NCBI GenBank assembly: GCA_035362835.1 | Contig: DAOSDY010000001.1 | Span: 1,178,001 to 1,242,000, forward strand | Direction: 5' to 3' | Length of the DNA stretch: 64,000 nucleotides | From: Melioribacteraceae bacterium | Lineage (GTDB): Bacteria; Bacteroidota; Ignavibacteria; Ignavibacteriales; Melioribacteraceae | Shown: piece by piece, positions 1 through 7,556 of the stretch | How the letters are laid out: every line of letters starts with the position of its first letter | How positions within the stretch are numbered: position 1 is the first letter of the stretch | Position numbers and translations under genes: made by a program | The notes under the pieces: model-generated | Database searches by the model: none | Told to the model about the DNA's origin: nothing | What the model saw: the letters and a program-made list of their open reading frames with translations, nothing else

Positions 1-11
1 CAACGGCTCCT

Positions 12-27
12 TGTGAAACGTTTCACA
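12..27. promoter_or_regulatory. Perfect 16-bp palindrome, operator-like
   Basis: The sequence TGTGAAACGTTTCACA equals its own reverse complement. It is centred on CG with TGAAA arms, which is the general form of LacI/GalR-family operators. It also contains the two parS half-sites (GTTTCAC and GTGAAAC), but in swapped order relative to the canonical ParB site. It lies about 200 bp upstream of dnaA and could instead belong to a gene left of the window. The palindrome is seen directly; its role is inferred. Confidence 0.5.
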
Positions 28-144
28 GATTTTTTGGACCAGCGTTTTCTGTTGGGAAATTAGACCTGTTTGTTTGCATAAACCTCTTTATTCTTTTAAA
101 TGATTTTATTGTAACGGTTTATAAGTGTGTTTTAATGTTAATAA

Positions 145-186
145 TTTGTTGAAAGCTGGTCGGCCGGCAATAAATTTTGATATAAT
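145..186 (+). promoter_or_regulatory. Possible dnaA promoter region
   Basis: A perfect TATAAT lies at 181-186, but no good -35 box is found 16-18 bp upstream. TTTG at 145-148 followed by TAAATTTTG at 171-179 also resembles the Bacteroidota-type TTTG/TAnnTTTG promoter with a slightly long spacer. A TGTTAATAA motif at 136-144 is a relaxed DnaA-box-like sequence. Only the position upstream of dnaA and the -10-like hexamer support this call. Confidence 0.3.
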
Positions 187-222
187 AATTACCTTGCTAT
201 CACATTATTAATTACTTCTTAT

Positions 223-231
223 TGTGGATAA
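223..231 (-). other. Perfect DnaA box overlapping the dnaA start
   Basis: TGTGGATAA is the reverse complement of the consensus DnaA box TTATCCACA with no mismatch. It covers the GTG start codon of dnaA at 224-226. The arrangement would let bound DnaA block its own translation start region or nearby transcription. Autorepression by DnaA is known in other bacteria; here it is inferred. Confidence 0.7.
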
Positions 232-1624
232 AATGATAATTTCTTCGGATTCTCTACAAACCGAACGTGACGCCAAAGACATCTGGAAAGAGTGCCTTGG
301 TATTATTAAAGAAAACGTTCCAAACATAACATATAATACCTGGTTCTTGCCTATTAAGCCATTTGAAGTTGAGGGCAGCACATTAAAAATCTATGTTCCA
401 AGCAACTTTTTTATCGAGTGGATCGAAGAACATTATAATACTCTTATAAACAAAACCATTTCACAGGTTTTAGGACAAAGCGGTAAGCTCGCATACATTA
501 TTTTAGAAGAAAAAGATATAAGCCCGGATAAAACAGAAAATCATGCTAAAACGGTTACGCAACAAAACAATACAATAGTAAAACCAAAAGAATTTGAATC
601 GTTTCTTAATCCCCGGTATGTATTTGAAAATTTTATTAAAGGCGAAGGAAACCAGCTTGCACGCGCCGCCGCATATGCTGTTTCAGAGAACCCGGGTCAA
701 ACATCCTTCAATCCGCTTTTCATATATGGCGGTGTTGGTTTAGGTAAAACCCATCTGATCCAGGCCATCGGAAATAAAATCCTGGACCGGTATCCGGAAA
801 AACGCGTTATATACTTATCGTCCGATGTCTTCACGGTTGAATTTGTTGAGGCGATACAGAATAATACTGTTAATGATTTTTCAAGTTTTTATAAGAGTAT
901 GGATGCGTTGATTATAGACGACATTCAATTCCTGGTTGGAAAGGAAAAAACCCAGGATCTGTTCTTCCATATTTTTAATACACTGCATCAAACCGGTAAA
1001 CAGATAATTTTATCGAGCGACAAAGCGCCGAAGGATCTTAAGGGTCTTAACGACCGGTTAATTTCCAGGTTTCTGTGGGGGCTTCAGGCGGATGTTCAGC
1101 CTCCCGACTTCGAAACGCGCGTTGCAATTCTAATGAACAAAAGCGAGACATTCGGCATTAAATTATCAAACGATATTCTCGAATATATTGCCTCAAATAT
1201 AACATCCAATATTAGAGAACTTGAAGGCTGCTTAATTAAACTACTTGCCAATTCATCTCTTAATTCTAAAGAGATAGACTTCGAGCTCGTAAGAAAAACT
1301 GTGCGCGAGGTTTCAACAAATAAACAGGTTAATATTTCAATAGATTATATAACCAAGATTGTTTGTGAGTTTTTTAATGTTGAAGAAAACAAAGTACGGG
1401 AAAAAAACCGGAGGAAAGAAGTTGTTCTCGCAAGGCAGGTTGCTATGTATTTAGCCAAACAACTGACTAAGTCATCCCTTAAAACGATCGGTCTCCATTT
1501 TGGTGGTAGGGATCATTCAACAGTTATTCATGCGCAGTCTTCTATAGAACAATTAATAAAAGACGACCCTAATTTTGACGATATTGTTTCTTCTCTTAAA
1601 AATAAGATTGAATTGAGTGTGTAA
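224..1624 (+). CDS. dnaA: Chromosomal replication initiator protein DnaA
   Basis: DnaA binds DnaA boxes at oriC, melts the origin and helps load the replicative helicase. The 466-residue protein has the usual four-part layout: an N-terminal interaction domain (about 15-90), a polar linker, an AAA+ ATPase with Walker A GGVGLGKTH at 169-177 and Walker B IIDDIQFL around 230-237, and a C-terminal DNA-binding domain with the GGRDHSTV signature near 427-434. The arginine of the SRF motif (R282) is present. Residue 284 is Leu where many DnaA proteins have Gly or Glu (SRFLWGL). The start is a GTG at 224; an in-frame ATG at 233 is the alternative and would remove the start codon from the DnaA box. Followed by the oriC-like spacer and dnaN. 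Confidence 0.98.
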   Translation: MDKMIISSDSLQTERDAKDIWKECLGIIKENVPNITYNTWFLPIKPFEVEGSTLKIYVPSNFFIEWIEEHYNTLINKTISQVLGQSGKLAYIILEEKDISPDKTENHAKTVTQQNNTIVKPKEFESFLNPRYVFENFIKGEGNQLARAAAYAVSENPGQTSFNPLFIYGGVGLGKTHLIQAIGNKILDRYPEKRVIYLSSDVFTVEFVEAIQNNTVNDFSSFYKSMDALIIDDIQFLVGKEKTQDLFFHIFNTLHQTGKQIILSSDKAPKDLKGLNDRLISRFLWGLQADVQPPDFETRVAILMNKSETFGIKLSNDILEYIASNITSNIRELEGCLIKLLANSSLNSKEIDFELVRKTVREVSTNKQVNISIDYITKIVCEFFNVEENKVREKNRRKEVVLARQVAMYLAKQLTKSSLKTIGLHFGGRDHSTVIHAQSSIEQLIKDDPNFDDIVSSLKNKIELSV

Positions 1625-1780
1625 TAATAGATGTTAATAACTTATTGAAACCCTGTTGATATTATAGGTACATCTTAAAGTGTGGGAATTACTTCGAGAT
1701 ATAAACAAACTGTTAATAAATAGTTGTTGGTAATTTGTCTCGTTTTTAAACTCAATTAAAAGGATTTTACGTTTATCAAC

Positions 1781-1789
1781 TTATCCACA
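1781..1789 (+). other. Perfect DnaA box
   Basis: TTATCCACA matches the DnaA-box consensus exactly. It overlaps by one base a second, weaker site TTATCAACT at 1773-1781 in the same orientation and borders the AT-rich run starting at 1790. Confidence 0.7.
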
Positions 1790-1842
1790 TTATTATTATT
1801 ATATGTTCTATTTAAATATATACTCTCATTTAAAAATAAGGG

Positions 1843-1851
1843 TGTTGATAA
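1843..1851 (-). other. DnaA box variant TTATCAACA
   Basis: TGTTGATAA is the reverse complement of TTATCAACA, one mismatch from consensus. TTTTCCACC follows at 1853-1861 in the opposite orientation, so the right flank of the AT-rich block has a divergent pair of weak boxes. Confidence 0.5.
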
Positions 1852-1926
1852 GTTTTCCACCGGTCATTCTAAAATTGAATATCTATCCTATTTTTGATAT
1901 TTTTTGACTCAACTTGGAGAATTATT

Positions 1927-3057
1927 ATGGAATTCAAAGTAAACAGCAAAGAGTTAGAAAAACTACTCGGTAAAATAATTCCAGCAGTTCCTACAAGAAC
2001 TCCGATGCCTATACTCGAGAATTTTTTATTTGAAGTAAAAGACGGGCTGCTGACCATTTATGCTACTGATTTAGAGATCTCTCTCAAATCCTCTTTGAAT
2101 ATCGTTACTGAAGACAATGTTAGGCTTGTTGTACCCGCCCGACTTTTAAACGACATTGTCCGGTCTCTTAAAGACACCACAATTCATTTCAAGTTGACAT
2201 CCAATAAAAAAATTAATCTCATTACCGATACGGGAAAATATGTTATAAGCTACCTCGACCCGGATGAGTTTCCGGATATACCCGCAGTAACTGAAGATAA
2301 AAATGTAAAAGAAATTAATGAAGTTGTTATAAACGGTGTTGAACTCAGGCAGGCGTTTGAAAAAAGCTCTTTTGCGATGAGCAAGGAGGAGATGAGGCCC
2401 GCAATGATGGGGACTCTATTCGAATTTACAGACGAAGGATTGAGATTTGTTACAACAGACGGGCACCGGCTTGTAAACCTTTTTAAGAAAAATATTAAGG
2501 CAAGTTTCGGTCAGCAGTATGTCGTTCCGGAAAGAGCTGTTTCTGTTCTTCTTAAAGTTCTTGATGAGAAGGATGTTAAGGTTTATATGACAAAATCCTA
2601 TATTTCCTTTAAGCTGAACGACATTGAATTAATTACCAGATTAATTGCACAGAAGTACCCGGATTATAACAGCGTTATTCCGCTTGAGAACGAATTCCTC
2701 TTAAAGGTTAATACCAACGATATACACGATTCGATTAGGAGAATGATGTTGTTTTCAACTTCCAGCACGCGGCGCGTGAAGTTTTCCATCTCTAAAAACG
2801 CACTCGAAATCTCTGCGGAAGACCTTGATATTGGAGCTTCGGGAGAGGAAAAAGTTGTTTGCGAATATTCGGGAGACGATCTTGAGATAGGATTTAATTC
2901 TACGTATGTAAACGACGTGCTCAACCATATGAGCGATAATGAGGAAATAATTTTTAAACTACACTCGCCCACAAAGGCGGTTATTATAGAACCGGTTCAG
3001 AAAAAAGACAACCAGGAACTTATGATGCTCTTGATGCCGGTTCGCTTAAATACTTAA
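1927..3057 (+). CDS. dnaN: DNA polymerase III sliding clamp, beta subunit
   Basis: DnaN dimerises into a ring that holds DNA polymerase III on DNA. The 376-residue protein has the normal family length and shows the three repeated clamp domains from the N-terminal MEFKVNSKELEKLL to the C-terminal LMMLLMPVRL, the usual clamp ending. The start chosen is ATG 1927, preceded by GGAGA at 1916-1920 with good spacing. A longer reading from a TTG at 1894 adds 11 residues and lacks a ribosome site. The stop at 3055-3057 is one base before recF, so the genes are probably cotranscribed and translationally coupled. Confidence 0.97.
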   Translation: MEFKVNSKELEKLLGKIIPAVPTRTPMPILENFLFEVKDGLLTIYATDLEISLKSSLNIVTEDNVRLVVPARLLNDIVRSLKDTTIHFKLTSNKKINLITDTGKYVISYLDPDEFPDIPAVTEDKNVKEINEVVINGVELRQAFEKSSFAMSKEEMRPAMMGTLFEFTDEGLRFVTTDGHRLVNLFKKNIKASFGQQYVVPERAVSVLLKVLDEKDVKVYMTKSYISFKLNDIELITRLIAQKYPDYNSVIPLENEFLLKVNTNDIHDSIRRMMLFSTSSTRRVKFSISKNALEISAEDLDIGASGEEKVVCEYSGDDLEIGFNSTYVNDVLNHMSDNEEIIFKLHSPTKAVIIEPVQKKDNQELMMLLMPVRLNT

Positions 3058-3058
3058 G

Positions 3059-4171
3059 ATGGTTCTTAAACAGATTGATTTGCAAAATTTCAGACTTCAT
3101 AGAAGCACTTCAATTGATTTTTCCGATAACCTTAATCTCATCATCGGCGGTAACGGTCAGGGTAAAACATCTATTTTAGAGGCAATCTACTACTTGTGTA
3201 CCACAAAAAATCTTAACCTTGCTTCAGAGGGCGACGTTGTTTTGTTTGGCGAGAATTATTTTAATGCCGAAGGAAAATTTCTGGACCTTACGGAAAATAA
3301 AACCAGGATTTTTTACGACTCCGTAAAAAACAAAAAAAATTTTTTTATTGACGATAAGCAGATTTTTAATTCAGCCGATATTATCGGCCGGTTTCCAATC
3401 GTTATGCTTATTCAACCAGACCATGCTATAACACTTGGAGCGCCATCCGATAGAAGGCGTTTTGTTGATTCTGTTATGTCCCAGGCCAGCCACGCTTACC
3501 TGGAAATACTTCTCGATTACAACAAAACATTAAGACAACGCTCTTCTCTTCTTTCGCAGCTGAAAGAAACACGCAGCAGGGAATTATTTGAACAACTCGA
3601 TGCATGGACGGAATCCCTGGTTAAGAACGGAGCCGAACTGTTGGTTCAGAGAATTAAGTTTATAGATGAATTTAAAATTTTTGTGAAAGCGGCTTATAAC
3701 CGAATTATTGAAACGGATGAAATTCCGGATATTGTTTATGATTCTATATCGGAGCTTACCCCGGAAAATGCGGCGGAAAGATTTACACAGGAACTTAACG
3801 CCTTAAGAGAAGATGAATTGAGAAGAGGGATTAATCTTATTGGCCCTCACAGGGACGATTTTATTTTTTATATAAACGGAAACGAGCTAAAACGTTTCGG
3901 GTCTCAAGGACAACATAAGACTTTTCAAATAGCTCTTCGATTTGCACAGTTCTTTTTTATTAAGGAAAAGCTCGGCAAGACCCCGATCTTTTTAATGGAC
4001 GATGTATTCGGGGAACTGGATGCATACAGGGCAAGGAAAATAAGCCGGTACCTGGCGGAAGTTGGACAGGCTTTTATTACTATGACGGATCTTACAAAAG
4101 TCGAAGAGCTGGATGTTCTAACCGGCTCCCAAAAGATTAAAGTTGACCATGGCACAGCATCATACTTTTAG
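3059..4171 (+). CDS. recF: DNA replication and repair protein RecF
   Basis: RecF is an SMC/ABC-like ATPase that helps load RecA at gaps via RecFOR. The 370-residue protein has Walker A at about residues 30-37 (GGNGQGKT) and a C-terminal Walker B/D-loop FLMDDVFGELD. The signature region LIGPHRDDF and the FGSQGQHK motif typical of RecF are also visible. Length fits the family. It starts one base after dnaN and its last 23 bases overlap the next gene, indicating a tight replication operon. Confidence 0.97.
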   Translation: MVLKQIDLQNFRLHRSTSIDFSDNLNLIIGGNGQGKTSILEAIYYLCTTKNLNLASEGDVVLFGENYFNAEGKFLDLTENKTRIFYDSVKNKKNFFIDDKQIFNSADIIGRFPIVMLIQPDHAITLGAPSDRRRFVDSVMSQASHAYLEILLDYNKTLRQRSSLLSQLKETRSRELFEQLDAWTESLVKNGAELLVQRIKFIDEFKIFVKAAYNRIIETDEIPDIVYDSISELTPENAAERFTQELNALREDELRRGINLIGPHRDDFIFYINGNELKRFGSQGQHKTFQIALRFAQFFFIKEKLGKTPIFLMDDVFGELDAYRARKISRYLAEVGQAFITMTDLTKVEELDVLTGSQKIKVDHGTASYF

Positions 4172-4448
4172 CGGATTTAAAAGCATCACAGACATTATCG
4201 GTAAAGAAAAGGATTTCGAGAAGCTTCGAGACACAATAAAAAATTATGACGTTGTTGATGAATTTGCTAAAATTTTTCCGGAGTTGTCCCAAATAGCCCG
4301 GGCCGTTAAAACAGAAAAACAGACTCTTTTTTTAAAAGTTGATAACTCTGTCTGGAAAAGCGAATTGAATTTTCAAAAGTCGTTATTGATAGAAAAGATA
4401 AATAAATATTTTAATGAACAGATAATTAAATCAATAAAATTTTTATAA
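4149..4448 (+). CDS. DUF721/DciA-like protein
   Basis: This 99-residue protein fits the DUF721 family, whose best-known member DciA helps load the replicative helicase DnaB in bacteria without DnaC. Features include a basic N-terminal segment, a conserved middle (IFPELSQIARAVK) and a C-terminal WKSELNFQKSLLIEKIN segment resembling the DUF721 core. The start is ATG 4149, inside the end of recF; a TTG six bases upstream is possible. Position between recF and gyrB is the usual DUF721 context. Whether it loads helicase here is inferred from family and context. Confidence 0.85.
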   Translation: MAQHHTFSGFKSITDIIGKEKDFEKLRDTIKNYDVVDEFAKIFPELSQIARAVKTEKQTLFLKVDNSVWKSELNFQKSLLIEKINKYFNEQIIKSIKFL

Positions 4449-4469
4449 CAGCAAAACAACCGGAACAAA

Positions 4470-6479
4470 ATGGCTAAAGAGAAAGAAAAAATTAAAAACA
4501 ACGGCTCGCAGGATTATACAGCAAAAAGCATTAATGTTTTAAAAGGCCTTGAAGCAGTCCGCAAAAGACCCGCTATGTATATTGGAGATGTCGGCTCGAG
4601 AGGCCTTCATCATCTTATCAACGAAGTGGTAGATAATTCGATAGATGAAGCGCTCGCCGGTTATAACGACCGCGTTATAGTAACTATCCATAAGGACCAG
4701 TCCGTAACGGTTGAGGATAAAGGAAGAGGAATTCCTGTGGATATTCATCCGGAGGAGAAAAAATCGGCACTCGAAGTTGTAATGACTGTTCTACACGCCG
4801 GAGGTAAGTTCGATAAAAATTCCTATAAAGTCTCCGGCGGTCTGCATGGTGTTGGAGTCTCCGTTGTTAACGCTTTGTCGGAGTGGATGAAGGTCGAAGT
4901 ACGTAGAGACGGAAAAATCCATTTTCAGGAATATCATCAGGGAGCTCCAAAAGCAAACGTAAAACAGATCGGCACATATAAAAGCGAGAATAACGGAACA
5001 AAAATAACTTTTAAACCTGACAAGGAAATTTTTAAAACCGTTAAATTCAACTTCGACACCGTAGCCGAGAGAATGCGTGAACTCGCATACCTTAATAAAG
5101 AAGTTACAATGATACTAAGGGACGAGGCCGAAGACCTGGAAGAAACCTATAAGTTTAAGGGTGGACTGATTGATTTTGTAAAGTATCTTGATGAACAGAG
5201 AAGCCCTCTTCATAAACCGGTTTACATAGAAGGCGAAAGGGATAACACCCCCGTTGAAATCGCTTTTGAATACAGCGAATCGTATTCCGAAAACATACAT
5301 ACCTACGTTAACAACATTAACACAATAGAAGGTGGAACACACCTTGTTGGATTCAGAACAGCGCTTACAAGAACGTTTAATAATTTTGCTTACAAAAACG
5401 GCCTGATAAAAGAGAATACTAAAATTACTCTTACCGGAGACGACTTTAAGGAAGGCCTGACCGCCGTGATATCTGTTAAAGTAATGGAGCCCCAGTTTGA
5501 AGGGCAGACAAAAACAAAACTTGGAAATGGGGAAGTTAAATCTATTGTCGAAACTATTGTTGGCGAGAAACTTGCCGAATTTCTGGAGGAAAACGGCTCT
5601 GTTGCCAAGAAGATAATAGATAAATGTATGCGCGCGGCAGAAGCACGCGAAGCCGCTCGTAAAGCACGCGAGCTTGTACGTAGAAAAAACGCTCTCGACT
5701 CCATGCATTTGCCCGGCAAACTTGCCGACTGCTCCATTAACGATCCCGAGCATTGTGAGATTTATATTGTTGAGGGAGATTCTGCGGGCGGGTCTGCAAA
5801 ACAGGGCCGCGATAGAAGGTTTCAGGCAATACTGCCGATTAAAGGAAAAATATTGAATGTTGAAAAAGCCAAAATTAACAAGGTTCTTGAGAACCAGGAA
5901 ATCCAGGCAATGATCTCTGCGATCGGCGCGGGTATCGGAGAGGATTTCGATCCCTCAAAATCCCGTTACGGTAAAATTATTCTTATGACAGACGCCGATG
6001 TTGACGGCAGCCATATCCGCACTCTTCTTCTTACATTTTTTTACCGTCATATGAAAGAATTGATTGCCGAAGGCAAGGTTTATATTGCACAACCGCCCCT
6101 CTATAAAATTAAAAAAGGCAAAGAAGAGCATTACGCATTCGATGACGACGAGCGCGATAAAATATTAAAAAGAATAAAGAGCGACACAAAAGGCAAAAAG
6201 GCCGAAGAGGAAGAAGAAATTGTTGAAGCCGAAGAAGTATCCGGGTCAACTACCGCCTCCAAGGGAATTGTTATATCCCGATATAAAGGTCTTGGCGAAA
6301 TGAATCCCGAACAACTCTGGTCTACCACAATGAATCCTGAAACAAGAACAGTTCTTCAGGTTAATCTTGAAAGCGCCGCGGCCGCAGATAAAATTTTTGA
6401 AACTCTGATGGGCGATGCGGTAGAACCGAGAAGGGCGTTTATTGAAAAACATGCTAAGTATGCGAACCTCGATATTTAA
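4470..6479 (+). CDS. gyrB: DNA gyrase subunit B
   Basis: GyrB supplies the ATPase of DNA gyrase, which introduces negative supercoils. The 669-residue protein starts with the GHKL ATPase (GLEAVRKRPAMYIGD, NEVVDNSIDEALAG, GGLHGVG) and ends with the Toprim part (EGDSAGGSAKQGRD near residue 435, then TDADVDGSHIRTLLL). The C-terminal GLGEMNPEQLW motif is typical of type IIA topoisomerases. An acidic Glu/Lys-rich insert (about residues 575-590) precedes the last motif. The length is that of the short GyrB form without the roughly 170-residue insert of enterobacteria. Confidence 0.97.
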   Translation: MAKEKEKIKNNGSQDYTAKSINVLKGLEAVRKRPAMYIGDVGSRGLHHLINEVVDNSIDEALAGYNDRVIVTIHKDQSVTVEDKGRGIPVDIHPEEKKSALEVVMTVLHAGGKFDKNSYKVSGGLHGVGVSVVNALSEWMKVEVRRDGKIHFQEYHQGAPKANVKQIGTYKSENNGTKITFKPDKEIFKTVKFNFDTVAERMRELAYLNKEVTMILRDEAEDLEETYKFKGGLIDFVKYLDEQRSPLHKPVYIEGERDNTPVEIAFEYSESYSENIHTYVNNINTIEGGTHLVGFRTALTRTFNNFAYKNGLIKENTKITLTGDDFKEGLTAVISVKVMEPQFEGQTKTKLGNGEVKSIVETIVGEKLAEFLEENGSVAKKIIDKCMRAAEAREAARKARELVRRKNALDSMHLPGKLADCSINDPEHCEIYIVEGDSAGGSAKQGRDRRFQAILPIKGKILNVEKAKINKVLENQEIQAMISAIGAGIGEDFDPSKSRYGKIILMTDADVDGSHIRTLLLTFFYRHMKELIAEGKVYIAQPPLYKIKKGKEEHYAFDDDERDKILKRIKSDTKGKKAEEEEEIVEAEEVSGSTTASKGIVISRYKGLGEMNPEQLWSTTMNPETRTVLQVNLESAAAADKIFETLMGDAVEPRRAFIEKHAKYANLDI

Positions 6480-6482
6480 TTG

Positions 6483-7463
6483 ATGGAGAACAAATCAACA
6501 TATCAACAACCTGTTGCCGATCATATGCGGTCGGATTTCTCCGCTCTCAACAAAGATCTTACGGTTGAAGAAGCGTTGAAAAAAATCCGGTCTGAGGGTG
6601 TTGGTGAAAGAATAATTTATTTTTACGTGATAGACGAGAACAGACGGCTTGTTGGCGTTTTGCCTACTCGCAGGATTTTGACCACTCAGCCCGATTCGAA
6701 ACTTCATGATATTATGGTTAAAAACACGGCATCAATTCCCGTTAGCGCAACCGTATACGACGCGTGCGAGTTCTTTGTGATGTATAAGTTTCTTGCATTT
6801 CCGGTTGTTGATGAAGAGGGAAAGATTGTAGGAATTGTTGATGTTAATATGTTCACCGACGAGCTTCTCGATTTCTCCGAAAGGCAGAAAGTAAGCGACG
6901 TATTCGAGTCGATCGGTTTTCTTATTTCCGAAGTGAAAAACGCTACGCCGCTTAAAGCATGGCAGATAAGGTTTCCGTGGCTTCTGGCAACAATTACAAG
7001 CGGTACAATCTGCGCCATTCTTGCGGGATTTTTTGAAGCAACGCTCGCAGAAAGTCTTGTTATTGCATTTTTCCTTACACTCGTTCTTGGGCTTGGCGAA
7101 AGCATGAGCATACAATCTATGACTCTGACAATTCAGACGCTTCACACGGCTCAGCCCTCGCTTAAATGGTATTTAAAAAGTTTTTTGAAAGAAGCGCAGA
7201 CGGCCTTGTTGATAGGCGGAAGCAGCGGAGTGCTTGTAGCGGCAATCTCGTTTCTTTGGAAAGGCGAAATTATTACATCGGTGGTTATCGGTACCAGCAT
7301 TCTTCTTGTACAGTTTATTGCAGCTATTCTGGGGCTTAGTGTACCGGCCATTCTTCATAGTACGCGTCTAGATCTTAAGGTTGCCGCCGGTCCGATTACG
7401 CTTGCTCTTACAGATATTTTTACAATCCTGTTTTATATGGGGATGGCAACGGTTTTAATTTAG
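6483..7463 (+). CDS. CBS-domain MgtE-like divalent cation transporter, short form
   Basis: The 326-residue protein has a CBS pair (about residues 20-140) followed by the five-helix membrane domain of the MgtE/SLC41 magnesium transporter family. The last helices match MgtE well, including AAGPITLALTDIFTILF with the Asp that in Thermus MgtE binds Mg2+. It lacks the N-terminal superhelical Mg-sensing domain of full MgtE (about 450 residues). The usual GNAGTQS loop reads GESMSIQS. The start is ATG 6483, four bases after gyrB stops. Placement between gyrB and gyrA is unusual; Mg2+ is a gyrase cofactor, but a functional link is speculation. Substrate is unproven. Confidence 0.85.
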   Translation: MENKSTYQQPVADHMRSDFSALNKDLTVEEALKKIRSEGVGERIIYFYVIDENRRLVGVLPTRRILTTQPDSKLHDIMVKNTASIPVSATVYDACEFFVMYKFLAFPVVDEEGKIVGIVDVNMFTDELLDFSERQKVSDVFESIGFLISEVKNATPLKAWQIRFPWLLATITSGTICAILAGFFEATLAESLVIAFFLTLVLGLGESMSIQSMTLTIQTLHTAQPSLKWYLKSFLKEAQTALLIGGSSGVLVAAISFLWKGEIITSVVIGTSILLVQFIAAILGLSVPAILHSTRLDLKVAAGPITLALTDIFTILFYMGMATVLI

Positions 7464-7556
7464 AATTTTATTATAACAACGAAATAAATCGTTAATTAAA
7501 AAGCTTTTCAATCAGTATTAAATAATTTTCATAAAACATAATAGCTATTACACAAC

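Larger units (their letters stand above)
1625..1926. other. oriC: dnaA-dnaN spacer, candidate oriC
   Basis: This 302-bp spacer has no credible gene. It holds a perfect DnaA box TTATCCACA at 1781-1789 directly preceded by TTATCAACT (1773-1781). TGTTGATAA at 1843-1851 is followed by TTTTCCACC at 1853-1861. Relaxed copies occur at 1632-1640 and 1711-1719 (both TGTTAATAA). Between the 1781 and 1843 boxes lies a strongly AT-rich stretch (1790-1840) with TATTATTATTATTATATG, a plausible unwinding element. Position beside dnaA and box clustering support oriC; GC skew was not computed. Confidence 0.6.

Noticed and set aside
12..27. Canonical parS site
   Set aside because: The half-sites are in the wrong order for ParB's known consensus, so it is kept only as an operator-like palindrome.
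5115..5753. 212-residue antisense frame inside gyrB
   Set aside because: It has no family motifs and lies fully within a clear gyrB; it is a by-product of the opposite strand's codon pattern.
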